A stretch of 64,000 bases of DNA from Neckera pumila (lineage: Eukaryota; Streptophyta; Bryopsida; Hypnales; Neckeraceae): the NCBI GenBank assembly GCA_963969595.1, contig OZ018414.1:17467660-17531659 (forward strand), read 5' to 3'. The notes under the pieces are model-generated. The model had not been told where the DNA came from and made no database searches. It saw only the letters and a list, made by a program, of their open reading frames with translations. This document shows, piece by piece, positions 1 to 9,659 of the stretch. Position 1 is the stretch's first letter, and every line of letters begins with the position of its first letter. The position numbers were made by a program, and so were the translations under genes.

Positions 1-942
1 CTCCTTCGCCTCTTTCTCTGCCTCCAGCACTTTCAGTTTGGCATATCCTCTTAGAATATCCTCGCGCCGAGTTGGCTTAACGTGCTCAGATGTGTTTCGG
101 AAGGAGCTGAATCCCCCGAGCTTCAGTACGTCCTTCACTTCTCTCCGTCGCTTGCGTTCGATCCGAGAATAAATTTCTTCACTGGAAAGAGTTGCAGAAG
201 TTCGAGGAGGCGGCTTTGGTAGCGATCTATGGACAATGTTTACATGTGGATCTACAAATCCAGCCGAACGCCAGACGTTCAAACGCTGATGCTTCACAAG
301 GACTGGTTTGTGTAGAATAGATATAGTGGAAGGCAACGGACTGCCTCCGCTAGGTTTAGGGGACTGGGAGTCGACGATGCCTAGTCGTTGCGGATTCCGA
401 GCCTCAGTCCAATCATCGGCTAGAGGCTTCCTTTTCTGATCCCCATTGCTCGAATCTGCTTCTGGGTAGCTCTTCAGGAGCGAGTCACCTCCTACCTTGG
501 GCGGTTTCAAGACTCCAACATCGAGGTGGACAAGTGATTTGTCACCCTCGTACAGTTTTCGGTGCGGGTGACTCGGGGTTCGGGGAGTGGGCGACTGCGA
601 ACGGAGTCGACTTGGTGCCGAGTCTTTCCACTTCATCGGCGATGGCGAGCAAATCGGGGTCCTGGGCGGTCCCCGACTTGGCGGGCTGTCCACGGCACCT
701 TCTTCTACATTTCCCTTTGAGAAGTCTATGGCCGCGGAGGCAGCATCCGTTGCAGAGCCGAAGACAGCAGGCTTCGAATACGATGAGGCCAAGAAGCTTC
801 CCCCTTCTGAGCCGGACCTCCTTGAGAGCGACGCTTCCGATCCGGACAAGAGGCTCCTTGTCATAGGCTGTTGGTAATGGAACGAGTGCTGAAGGGGCCC
901 TCCAAACTGAATCCACAGAGGTATCGTAACAGGTCCACACAT
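1..942 (-). CDS. Partial ORF of unknown function, open to the left edge
   Basis: The minus strand is open without a stop from an ATG at 942 to base 1 (314 codons) and continues beyond the window. The product begins MCGPVTIPLW, is rich in Ser, Pro and Arg in its first half, and ends in a basic, helix-prone segment (around IERKRRREVKDVLKLGGF, then RREDILRGYAKLKVLEAEKE). I recognise no family. Its composition looks coding, and the overlapping frames look like shadows. The ATG sits directly after a 21 bp palindrome (943-963) whose last bases supply an in-frame TAA. A splice acceptor (ATTCAG) lies 30 codons or fewer into the ORF, so the first residues may be untranslated. It lies 194 bp downstream of the FCP1-like gene on the same strand. 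Confidence 0.55.
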   Translation of the reverse strand, partial: MCGPVTIPLWIQFGGPLQHSFHYQQPMTRSLLSGSEASLSRRSGSEGGSFLASSYSKPAVFGSATDAASAAIDFSKGNVEEGAVDSPPSRGPPRTPICSPSPMKWKDSAPSRLRSQSPTPRTPSHPHRKLYEGDKSLVHLDVGVLKPPKVGGDSLLKSYPEADSSNGDQKRKPLADDWTEARNPQRLGIVDSQSPKPSGGSPLPSTISILHKPVLVKHQRLNVWRSAGFVDPHVNIVHRSLPKPPPRTSATLSSEEIYSRIERKRRREVKDVLKLGGFSSFRNTSEHVKPTRREDILRGYAKLKVLEAEKEAKE

Positions 943-963
943 TTATCTTCGGCCCAAAGATAA
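943..963. repeat. 21 bp palindrome copy between FCP1-like gene and left-edge ORF
   Basis: Near-palindrome of the window-wide family: TTATCTTCG, centre GCC, then CAAAGATAA. It lies in the gap between two minus-strand coding regions and abuts the ATG of the left-edge ORF. Confidence 0.7.
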
Positions 964-1135
964 TGGAAGACATGATCGCAACACAAGACAAATAATAGCA
1001 GTGCAAGAAGACGAAATAAAACACCACAGACAATAGGACTACATAATGAAATGAAATATGAAAACTTTAATTATACAGAAGAATGAAATATTACAAAAAA
1101 TACCAATTCACACAATGTACAGTGCCTACTAGAGT

Positions 1136-2017
1136 CTAGGTTGACATGGCGAAGGTCCTTTCCTTGACATTCTTCTCGGCCTCGGGCTCTATCACTAAAT
1201 TCATCCCCGGTAGGACATAACGCGATCCTAAATACGTGGCGGATTCCTTCAACCCACTCAAGAGAAGGTCAACTCTGTACGAGGTTTCCGTCATGGGGCT
1301 CTCCCCAATCCAGTGCGAGTCTACATACTCCCGCAAGCGCCCCGTTGGACAGTCCTCGTGGAGTTGCGTCAGCCATGGCATGAGCACTCCCATCAGTGCT
1401 TGGTCTTTCCGCACGTAATGATTCCAGCTCTCTAGAAATATGGCGTTTCCGTTCTCATTGAGGACACTCTTTAAGGGGGAGTCGTCAATTAGAATGGTAT
1501 TCTCTTTATTAAAAGCCGTTGGATCACCGGGATCTACGAACAAGTGATCATCGAGCACTTTGAGGAACAACGGCTTGAAGGGACTCCAAGCGTCGTTAAG
1601 GAACTTCTTTTTCGAGGTCTCTACCATCCTGCACTTGTCCTGTCCTAGGATGTCGAAGGGAGATTTAGAACAGTTTTGGAACAGAAATCCCGCGATGGGC
1701 TCCACGCTCTTCTTCAATATGGAGCTCCAAACTACGACGCGACTAGCAATGCTGGAGACCTCATCTAGGAATTCCCTCAAGCCCGGACGAACGAAGATGG
1801 CCTTGGTGCCCACCATGGTGGGGTGCCTGTCGCTAAACTGATTATCGTGGACTTCGTATTTTATTTTGCCTGTATACTGCGACTTATTTATGCACTCGCA
1901 TAGCACGCCATTCAGGTCAAACACAATGTTCAACCACTTCTGTGGCGGCTTAACCACTACTGAGGACACTCTTCGCGGCACTCTCTCCGCGCGCCCCCCT
2001 TGTTCTACCTGATGCAT
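1136..2017 (-). CDS. FCP1/NIF-like HAD-superfamily phosphatase-like protein
   Basis: The single open block encodes about 293 residues. It reads as an FCP1-like (NLI-interacting factor) domain of the HAD fold. NIVFDLNGVLCEC about 35 residues in corresponds to the DxDx(T/V) motif I, but the second Asp is Asn. FVRPGLREFLDEVS and VVVWSS form the motif II region, and ILIDDSPLK is the DD motif near residue 180. Known family members dephosphorylate proteins such as RNA polymerase II tails; the Asn at the acid/base position makes activity here doubtful, though DLNG variants are common in plant FCP1-like proteins. The start is either the ATG at 2017 or a splice acceptor (GCATCAG then GTAGAACAAG) with the exon starting at 2008. 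The stop is TAG at 1136-1138. Confidence 0.75.
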   Translation of the reverse strand: MHQVEQGGRAERVPRRVSSVVVKPPQKWLNIVFDLNGVLCECINKSQYTGKIKYEVHDNQFSDRHPTMVGTKAIFVRPGLREFLDEVSSIASRVVVWSSILKKSVEPIAGFLFQNCSKSPFDILGQDKCRMVETSKKKFLNDAWSPFKPLFLKVLDDHLFVDPGDPTAFNKENTILIDDSPLKSVLNENGNAIFLESWNHYVRKDQALMGVLMPWLTQLHEDCPTGRLREYVDSHWIGESPMTETSYRVDLLLSGLKESATYLGSRYVLPGMNLVIEPEAEKNVKERTFAMST

Positions 2018-2549
2018 GCATAACACAAGAGAGATGAGGTTACCTGTTGAAACGCAGAATCATGAGAGCCATAAAACAGCAACAAGCAGAGATTTCCACT
2101 AAGTGATTGCAGAACCCCTCCGTTAAGAGATTGTTTGAGAGCTTTCGGACGGAGCTCACTTTTTATTCTTTCGGGCTGGTCACAAGCATGGACAAAGTCA
2201 ATTCATTAGACACGATTCAGTTGAAAATGTGTCATTCATATTTATTTCAAAATAATATATGATACAAGCGTTTTTAGCGTTTGCTGATCACTAGCGGATT
2301 TCGCACAAGTGCCAACTACCCTCCGTTCCTATCTATACACTATGCTACTACAAGATGTCACAAGTGGACAGTTTGTAGATGCCCACAATCACTGACTGTT
2401 CACTCCCCCCTGAAAGGCAGAATGAACGGACATAAGTGCCTACGACTTTGTGAATGACAATTAGATGGAATGCCCACAAAACATCCATCACAAGGCAGTT
2501 CACATACTCATGAATAATTGTAAGGGTCTGAAAATGGAGAAGGCTGTAC
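2018..2549. other. Gap between two minus-strand coding blocks
   Basis: No convincing coding frame on either strand. It would hold the 3' end of the acidic coiled-coil exon and the promoter or first intron of the FCP1-like gene. No palindrome copy was seen here. Confidence 0.4.
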
Positions 2550-3977
2550 CTAATCCGTCTCCATGTCCTCGCCCTCATTAAGATACACCCCGTAATCGAG
2601 AGTCTCGTCGTCATCGTCGTCGCCAGGGTTCTCCATTTCCCATGCTCCTCGTGGAAGTGCCGGCGTCTCAGAAGGGGCACTGGGTTCAACAGGGACATTT
2701 TCCTCCTGCGTCTCTGGGATCAATGGTTGTTGGAACTCCAAGGTAGGAGACTGCCTTGAGATATCCTCGCCTCGAGAATAAACTTCAACAACAGGGGATC
2801 CTTCTGGAGCCGTTTCGAGGTGCGGCATCTCAAGCGCAGTAGCAGGCTCAATCACTAGGGGCAGGACGGATGTTACAATCGCTTCTAAAGGATTGCTAGT
2901 TTCTGCCTCTTGCGTCTGGAGGACTTGGGGCTCATTCGCACATTGGGCAGGAAGAGGAACAGGAACAGGATTATCTTCGTTTCGAAGACAATCCTCGGAG
3001 GTGTCCTTCTTGGCTTGCTCGACGGAGGCTTGGGAGGACTCGCCCACAACATGGACATCACTGCCTCCCTGCTGAGACAATGACTCGCCCTGCGATTGGG
3101 CTGCGAGCTTATGCCTGAGCTCTTCAATTTCTTTTGCCTGCTCCTCCCGTTCTCTTGCGAGCCTCCTGTTCTCTACTTCCTGCTCCATACGTTCTCTCTC
3201 CAGCCTTTTATTGTCCTCCTCCACCTTCTTCACCCGTTCTCTCTCAATCCTCTCTTCCTCCGCCTTCTTAATTTTATTCAAGTCCCACTGTGCCCAGAAC
3301 TCCCTGTTTTCCTTCTTCACGGGCCCCAGCGCCAAGGAGACACTTCCGCCAGCTTCAGTCTCAGTGGCCGACTTCTCGGGGTCCGTCTCGGTCCCAGTTT
3401 TCTCCCCCGAAGCCTCCGCGGAGTTGTCCCCCCTAGATGGTCCAGCCTGATCCACTTCCGGCCCACCATAGTCGAAAGTCTCCATGTCGGAGTAGGTATC
3501 CATGTCGTTGTCCTCTAAATCGATGACTTCATATTCTGGCTCTTTCCCCTTATCCTTCTTCCTTGCCTCCGCATCAGGCTCGTGAAGTTCCACGGTTACG
3601 TCCTCCGGCTCCCGGTTTTGCACTTGGAAGCTCTCCGCCTTGACTTCCATTTCCCCGACCCCGAGAATATCATCGTTTGTTCCGAACTCGTTAATACCGA
3701 GTTCGTTAGTTCCTTGCTGTCCAACGTCTTCTTGAACGACCTCTTCCCTCGCTTCTTCATGTACTTCCTCACGCTCTGTGCCTTCTCTTGAAGGCGTGGA
3801 GTCAGAATTCATTTCAGGGGTCCCAAGAAGTCGTGGCCGCACATAATTTGCGAGGTACGGCGAGTTGTCGTGAAGAAAGTCGTTTATGCCCGTCCTCTCG
3901 CCATGATACGCAACCACCTTGCGGTAGGATTCTGTTTCCTGTCTCCCTTGGATTGCGTAGCAAGTGAGGCCATACAA
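2550..3977 (-). CDS. 3' exon of INGQYSI gene: acidic, coiled-coil tail
   Basis: Open for 475 codons. It starts at a good acceptor (TTGCGTGGCAG then TTGTATGGCC) in the same phase as the upstream exon, which ends GCAAAG before GT. The first residues (LYGLTCYAIQGRQETESYRK) look like a continuation of the methyltransferase-like region. The rest is low complexity. It has acidic segments, a probable SUMO-interacting motif (EVIDLEDND near residue 150), and a strongly charged coiled coil of about 70 residues (KKAEEERIERERVKKVEEDN onward, roughly 3110-3310). The end is acidic and Pro-rich, with a TAG stop at 2550-2552. A degenerate palindrome copy at 2761-2781 is translated as VYSRGEDI. Function unknown; the tail suggests a scaffold or chromatin-associated protein. 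Confidence 0.6.
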   Translation of the reverse strand: MYGLTCYAIQGRQETESYRKVVAYHGERTGINDFLHDNSPYLANYVRPRLLGTPEMNSDSTPSREGTEREEVHEEAREEVVQEDVGQQGTNELGINEFGTNDDILGVGEMEVKAESFQVQNREPEDVTVELHEPDAEARKKDKGKEPEYEVIDLEDNDMDTYSDMETFDYGGPEVDQAGPSRGDNSAEASGEKTGTETDPEKSATETEAGGSVSLALGPVKKENREFWAQWDLNKIKKAEEERIERERVKKVEEDNKRLERERMEQEVENRRLAREREEQAKEIEELRHKLAAQSQGESLSQQGGSDVHVVGESSQASVEQAKKDTSEDCLRNEDNPVPVPLPAQCANEPQVLQTQEAETSNPLEAIVTSVLPLVIEPATALEMPHLETAPEGSPVVEVYSRGEDISRQSPTLEFQQPLIPETQEENVPVEPSAPSETPALPRGAWEMENPGDDDDDETLDYGVYLNEGEDMETD

Positions 3978-4263
3978 CTGCCACGCAAATGTAAAGAGTT
4001 AGAAAATTCTGCTCATTTGACAAACACCAAGTTAAAGAAGACATTATCATCGACACAAAGATAAGGGACCAGCAACAGTCGGCCCACTATCTCTAATGAC
4101 GTAACGCAGTGTATTCTATACAATCCCACTAATTTCAGTCAGGTAGTTTATCTTCGAGTCGAGGATAAACAAGGGAACCACTGCGTATAATCTGCAAATG
4201 ACTTCACTGCATTGTTTATCTTTGACTCGAAGGTAAGGTGGGCGATCTCTCATAGAGTTCTAC
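3978..4263 (-). other. Intron (286 bp) carrying three palindromes
   Basis: GT at 4263-4262 (GCAAAG then GTAGAAC) and AG at 3979-3978 on the minus strand; both flanking exons are phase 0. The intron contains three copies of the 21 bp palindrome: 4044-4064 (degenerate), 4148-4168 and 4216-4236. Confidence 0.65.
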
Positions 4264-5740
4264 CTTTGCCGCGATCATGAGCTTGGACCCCGTGTAAATG
4301 CCCAAGACGTTCTCCCCTCGCACTACAAAACTCTAGAGTATGTCTATGTAGAACTCCATCCTGAGTTCGCTCTTGTGCATCCTCAGCTTGGCCTCCATGT
4401 GCTTTGCAAAATCCCGGTAGTACAAATTGTCCGACGTTGCGTACTCCCTCCTCATGTTGTCCACACCTTTAGGCGCACCGTCGTCTCCCCTCTTGAAGAG
4501 GAAGAGGAGGGTAAACGGAGGCACTATCTGACGATTGCTCAGGCCGTCCAGACGCTCGGCCTTGCATGGAACGTACGTCGAACGTTTCATGGCGAAGGAC
4601 TTTATTTTCTCCCTTGCGAAGGAAATGGCTGCCTCTTTGTCGAAGTCATTCCCAAGTACCCACATCCACACGTCCGGAGTGCCCATGCTCGGCCTGAAGT
4701 GATCATGCAGGAAGTTGAGGAGAGTTTGAACCGGTGCGGGGTCCCCGGATCCGGGAGCAGGCCTCGGGACCTGGCGGAAGTCTATTACCGCAAGGGGAAG
4801 CGCTCCTCTGCGGATTGCCCAGGTCGAGCTCATGCAGAATCCTTGAGGGTAGAATACGTGTCCCCGAATGAAGACCTGTCCGTCCGGCTTCTTCACGCGC
4901 TTCTTGAGCTTCACGAAGCGCTCGAACATGGGGAAGACTGTAGGAAACGGCTTCTCTTTGTAGTCTTTTGCCCTCTTCAGCTTCCCCTAATTTGTGAGCC
5001 GTCTTGTGAAGAAGCCGTTCGGTGGGGCGTTGAGAAGGAAATCCCACGACGCGAAGGTGAAGAGGTTCTTACGCTTCCAAGCCCTCCAAACATTGTCGAT
5101 GACGTCGTCGTGCTTGTCCTTGCACTTTAAGTTCTTGTCGCTGACCATGAGCTCATCTAGGATGACCTTCTTGCGCTTCCTGCGCTCCACCCAGTTCTGC
5201 CCGCTTGAACAGTCCACCTTCAAGTGAGGAACCTTGTGGACGGTAAGTTTCGGCCACGACAACTCTCGCCCGGGTGTGCGCCCAAGTAAATGAACAACGT
5301 ATTCCTTGAGGTCTTTATCTGTGAAATGCCCCAGGTGCTTGAAGAACTCCCGCTTCAGAGTGAAGCTCCTCGGCTTGAATGTATCGGACTTCTTGTGCGG
5401 TTCCATCGTGACGGGATCGAGGAGCTCTCCGGCCATATGACTCGTGATGAACTCGTCCCACATACGGTACACGCCGTCCGCCAAGGTTATTATTTGGACT
5501 TCGTTGTTGACGTCCGAGGATTTCTTCACCTGACTGCCATCCTTTTCTGGGTTGATGCTCTGGAAGCGGATTATGACAGCATCGATGAATTTTTGCATCC
5601 ACCGGCAATTGTACTCAACATCGTTAGAAAGGGCATATTGATGCAATGTTACGTTTATCTTCGAGCCGAGGATAATGAGGTGGGGTTCATCATCAAGGTA
5701 ATCGATCCTGGCATTGAAGACACAGCATTCTAGGCAATAA
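4264..5740 (-). CDS. Middle exon of INGQYSI gene, methyltransferase-like, two in-frame TAGs
   Basis: One minus-strand frame is open from about 5740 to the donor at 4263, apart from TAG at 4989-4987 and TAG at 4335-4333. Coding character continues past both: after the second comes SFVVRGENVLGIYTGSKL, ending exactly at a GT donor. GENVLGIYTGSKLMIAAK resembles the S-adenosylmethionine-binding motif of DNA N4/N6 methylases (GD.VLDPFxGSG...A); I see no DPPY-type catalytic motif, so this is only a likeness. Upstream, WMWVLGNDFDKEAAISF and QIVPPFTLLFLFKRG are ordered, hydrophobic segments of a folded domain. A palindrome at 5655-5675 is translated in frame as IILGSKIN. The simplest acceptor for this exon, TAG then TTATTGCC, does not match the phase of the preceding donor, so an indel or another splice choice is possible. 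Confidence 0.6.
5655..5675. repeat. Palindrome copy inside a coding exon
   Basis: TTATCTTCG, centre AGC, CGAGGATAA on the plus strand. On the minus strand it is read in an open frame as IILGSKIN, between a DYLDDEP segment and a segment beginning VTLHQYALS. Of the six frames through the consensus, two per strand are open, so the insertion need not break a gene. Confidence 0.7.
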
Positions 5741-5807
5741 CTACGAGCAAATGAGATGTAAACAAATTATCCTCGATCCGATGATGATCATGTGGTCACA
5801 GTCTCAC
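5741..5807 (-). other. Short intron with a central palindrome
   Basis: The donor is GTGTACAAG then GTGAGACTG; the acceptor is TTGCTCGTAG (or a later TTGCCTAG, giving 78 bp). Both candidate frames have stops between these sites, so an intron is needed. A degenerate palindrome, 5767-5787, sits near its middle. Confidence 0.5.
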
Positions 5808-7277
5808 CTTGTACACATCTTCGGCAAATTCAGCCCTGTTATTACAGATCGCAGCCTCGCCCTTAACATATGTTGGCCTCCTGTATGATATCCATTTTTC
5901 TTTGCACGCTGAGATCTGGTTTCCCCATGTCGGCTGGCTGTGGACGATGTGGTTTGCTGCGTTGTGCCACCGGGATATCTCGGTCAGCTAGGCTGGATCT
6001 CTGCTCCAGACGATTCTCGCACTCCACGTCTGCAACTCAACCTTTCTTGACTGTACTACGCCTCCATCTTGCAGCATTTTGGCGGTAGTGATGCTGTACT
6101 GGCCGTTGATGATGAAAAAGTTCCCAGCTTTGATGGCATTCCAGTCTTTAGGTCGCTCCTTCAGGAGTTTCCTGGTTTCGTCCATGGGTGTCAAGCATAT
6201 CGTCTGCCGCTTCCTCATGTCGGGCATGGCTATCAGCTCTTTCCGCTTGTCATCCACCACCGTTGCCTCCAGCTTCCTGATGACGTACTTCGGACGGGGC
6301 AGGAAGCACTGCTTGATATTGACTTGGAATACTTGCTCGTCGAACAGGAAGCATTTGGCGTGTTTCTCCTTGAAGTTCTTCTGATACTTCACCGCGATTT
6401 CGTAGTCAGGGGTTTTTACAAGCTCTCCCTTTGGTGTGGGTGCAACGTTGGTGAGAGCAGATCCGGAACTCCCTGCAGCTGTGGGTCGCTGTTCTGCTGC
6501 TTTCTTCCGACGCTTGTCGCTTGTTTCCCCTGCTTCAGGTTCCGCGGACTTCCTCTTCTGAGGTTCAGATCTCGCGCTTCCTCTCCCGCTGCCTCTACTT
6601 GCGCCTTGACTGGTCCCTCTACTTCCTCCCTGGCTGCCACCATGGGTTCCTCCTCGACCGCCGCGCTGGCTCCCCGACCTTCCACGCGCGCCTGACCCCA
6701 ATAAGGGTTCAATCATTCCCGGCCGAATACGGGACCATCGTTGTGCTTGCTTCAGAAGCTCTCGAAAAATTAAGTTCAGGGTCCGAGATGTTATGACGGC
6801 GTCCTGTTTCCCCCACGGACCAAACGCCGTGCGTATGTCTTGCGCTATGTCTTCCTTACTGATGGCGTTGAGTTCGAGTAGAAGGGCTTCCATGTCGAAC
6901 TGACCACACTCGTCCTCCTCGTGCATGACGATCGAGTGAGTGTGTTTAATTTCTTCACCATTATCGTGGAGCGCGTGCAGTGTGAGAACAGTATACTTTG
7001 TTTGGTGGTTTTCGATTAGGGTGACCTTCTCATTGAGGTTCCAGTTCAAGAACTGCTCGGTTCCCTTCACGCGGTGCCGCAGGTATATGTACTCCTTGGA
7101 TGGATTCACACCAAACGTCCAGGCTTCCACCACCGGCTTGAATTGCCATAGCTTTCCGTAGATTCCTTTGTAGTGGATGATGAACGGTTCGTCCTTGATC
7201 CATTTGTTGAACGGCTCCAGGAATGGAAGTGTTGACGAGTAGTTGTAGTCTGAACCGTCTGCCTTTATGCTTCTTTC
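5808..7277 (-). CDS. 5' exon of INGQYSI gene: ParB-like motif, RGG-type linker, in-frame TAG
   Basis: The exon opens after a CTGCAG acceptor at 7283-7278 and runs to a GT donor at 5807. It is open except for TAG at 5990-5988, after which about 60 codons continue (TEISRWHNAANHIVHSQ and onward). The first part is a folded domain (EAWTFGVNPSKEYIYLRHRV). Next comes a Gly/Arg/Ser-rich stretch (about 6560-6700) with RGG-like repeats and two basic clusters (KRKS, KRRKK), likely nuclear localisation signals. The last part carries NFFIINGQYSITTAKML at about 6081-6116, resembling the DGQHR-type loop of ParB-like nucleotide-binding folds. The upstream exon was not found. The simplest model is a nuclear, nucleic-acid-linked protein, possibly now a pseudogene because of the TAG codons. 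The N-terminal extension through the palindrome array is not credible coding. Confidence 0.6.
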
Positions 7278-7619
7278 CTGCAGCGGGTCATGTGGATCAT
7301 TAGTCTTTGTACATTGATGTCTATCTTCGACTCGAGGATAATGGATAGGGAATCTGCATTCTAAGTTGGTTAAGAGTGTATGTGTATGACGATTGTTTTG
7401 ACTGATGCGGTCGTTGTTGGGGTCATCTAAGTTATCTTCGCATCGAAGATGGTTTGGATTCTTAGATTTATATGGTTTTAGTTGTTTAGGATTCTTGATG
7501 CCCCAGCCGTGGCGGTTGCGATTCATGTTATTCTGGTTGCTGGGTTCTTTTTTATTGGGATTTGCTTGAGTATTGTTTAATGTTTTTTTCTGATCATTTA
7601 TTTGATCTCTTGTATTTGG
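7278..7619. repeat. 5' flank or intron of INGQYSI gene with two palindromes
   Basis: This region has no convincing coding sequence. Palindromes lie at 7321-7341 (centre ACT) and 7432-7452 (centre CAT, last bases changed). It ends in the splice acceptor of the first recognised exon, so it is probably intronic. Confidence 0.5.
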
Positions 7620-8150
7620 ACTGTTGCTCCACGCAAGGAGACAGAACTTGAGGTTTATCCTCGGGTCGAAGATAACCCAAAGGTTATGTCCCTTGCATTT
7701 CCACCATGCGCTCGCCCAACAGCTCCATTTATCCTCGGGTCGAAGATAAATGGAGCTGTGGGGTGAGCGCATGGTGGAAATGCAAGGGGCATAACCTCTG
7801 GGTTATCTTCGACCCGAGGATAAACCTCAAGTTCTGTCTCCTTGCGTGGAGGCAATGCGCTCACCCAGTAGCTTCATTTGTCCTCGGCTCGAAGATAAAT
7901 GGAGCTGTTGGGCGAGCACATTGCCACCACGCAAGGAGACAGAACTTGAGGTTTATCCTCGGGTCGAAGATAAATCTCAGGTTATGTCCCTTGCATATCG
8001 GCAATATGCCCACCCGGCAGAGCCATTTATCCTTGGACCGAAGATAAATGGATCTGCGGGACGGGCATATTGCCAATATGCAAGGGACATAACTTGAGAT
8101 TTATCTTCAACCCGAGGATAAACCTGAGGGCTGGGCGAGCACATTGCTAA
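7620..8150. repeat. Regular array of seven palindromes joined by alternating inverted spacers
   Basis: Seven 21 bp palindromes have centres near 7665, 7739, 7813, 7888, 7963, 8037 and 8111, giving spacings of 74, 74, 75, 75, 74 and 74 bp. The six spacers are diverged copies of one 53 bp sequence, and orientation alternates at each step. Typical parts are GGTTATGTCCCTTGCAT, CGCTCGCCCAACAGCTCCAT and their reverse complements. Partial spacers flank both ends. The array can therefore fold as nested hairpins: one perfect-looking stem of about 110 bp per arm is centred at 7739, with others at 7888 and 8037. I know no named element with this design. Confidence 0.85.
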
Positions 8151-8388
8151 ACAATTCTACTCTAAACCCTAATGTTGACCTTCAGCACGTGGACAGAGAG
8201 TGTGAACTTTCACACATGTTGTGAATTCTAGAATTTTGGGGCGAAAAAGCAATGCAATTTCAATAGAATTACTAACCTAGTATGACAAGTAGGTGCACTG
8301 TGGCTGAAGCTTCCGAATCCAAATTGTGAAAATCTACACAACAAACAAACATTGGTGACTGTGAATGCTTTCTACAAGTTAAATACAC

Positions 8389-8567
8389 TGAATGTAGCAT
8401 CATGTGAATGGAAACTAGCCTAGCTAGAAAATCAGAAAAGGCTAGCATTAAAAACATGAATCACAGCAAATTGACATTGAATATAGCATCATGTGAATTG
8501 CAACTAGCCTAGCAATAAAATCAAAAAAGGCTAGCACTAAAAACATGAATCACAGCAAATTAGTATC
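8389..8567. repeat. Tandem duplication, about 88 bp x 2
   Basis: Two adjacent copies start TGAATGTAGCATCATGTGAA and TGAATATAGCATCATGTGAA and share GGCTAGCA(T/C)TAAAAACATG and AATCACAGCAAATT. Confidence 0.7.
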
Positions 8568-9540
8568 ACAAATTGAAGAGATTCCATTGCGTCCTAAACC
8601 CCAAATCCAAAATCCAGCAAGTGCACCCCTACTGGGAAGCCAAACCCTGAATCCTACAAACTTAAAAAACAGCCTAAAGGTACACCTAAACCGCACACCA
8701 AAACAGCTCCAAAAAATTAACACAACCAGCAATCGTCTCCAAGGCAACAGAAAGCCAACTTACACAAACATGGAGGTACTAGAAGCAACGGATCACATTA
8801 CGCACAACAATCATCACAGGGACTGCGGATTGCGATTACTATACAGCATAGGTCAAAACCAATAGCAGGAGACACAATGCAGGAAAATCATAAAACGAGC
8901 TTTCACGCAACTAAAATTTCTTCTCCTTGCAGAATCCCAAGAAACCCAATTCTTGAACGAAGACAATTCAGCAATGCAAGTTGAAAGCAAGCTTCAACGA
9001 AAGTTCAAGTGTTTCAAGCCAAGCTTGTAAAATTTTGAACATCGAACTTCACGATGAGCTTCAAATTAAAATTACACGACGAAGTTGCGGAAAAGCTTAC
9101 AGTAGTATACGTAGGAGCAAGCTGAATAGGAAGTGGTGAGGCCACAAAATCAAAAACGACTTTGAAGAAGAACACTGATGCTCCACTGCAGCAAACTGCT
9201 CTCCCGCGACAAACTGCCGGCCTGTGAGGCCACAAAATCAACAACGACAAACACCGATGCTCTACCGCGACCCAAAAATCAGGAAGAAGAATATCGTTGC
9301 TCCTCCGCAAAAAGAACAGAACAACTGAAGAGAAGAGAAGGTGGGAATGAGACAAAGAAAACGCGCTTCTCGGGGAAGCAATAGCGACAACAACAACAAA
9401 ATCTTCAGCGCGCTCCTGGAAACGAAGGAGAAGAATGACGAATGCTGCTTCTCCAGCTGCGAGATGACTTCCCAAGCCTGCGCCGAGCCGCCAGTCCTGG
9501 TTTGGTAAGCCCCCAACCCTATGGTTTGGTTCCTAGTCTA
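8568..9540. other. Mixed-composition stretch without a supported gene
   Basis: Several overlapping ORFs on both strands have poor amino acid composition. The GC-richer part (9100-9520) could be a promoter or 5' region of the minus-strand gene, but no exon could be defended. Confidence 0.3.
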
Positions 9541-9595
9541 CATTGTGTTTTTCTTTGTTTGTTTGTTTGTTTTCTTTGTTTGTTTGTTTATTTTG
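9541..9595. repeat. (TTTG)n simple repeat
   Basis: Runs of TTTGTTTGTTTG, interrupted, next to a T-rich segment. Confidence 0.8.
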
Positions 9596-9659
9596 TGAGA
9601 AATATTGTAGTTTGTATGTCCTTTGTTTTGGTTCTCATTGAGCTCTTCGTTTACCTTTT

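Noticed and set aside
534..1033. ORFs on the plus strand and in the second minus frame
   Set aside because: They overlap the longer minus-strand ORF that is open to the window edge and look like its shadows.
7278..7772. N-terminal extension of the INGQYSI ORF and other ORFs through the palindrome array
   Set aside because: The frames are open only because the repeats avoid stops; the peptides repeat with the array, and a splice acceptor lies at 7283-7278.
7620..8150. CRISPR array
   Set aside because: Regular spacing is present, but the spacers are copies of one sequence in alternating orientation and the DNA is eukaryotic.
9014..9475. 153-codon minus-strand ORF
   Set aside because: Phe/Leu/Ser-heavy composition without any recognisable motif; competes with ORFs on the other strand.
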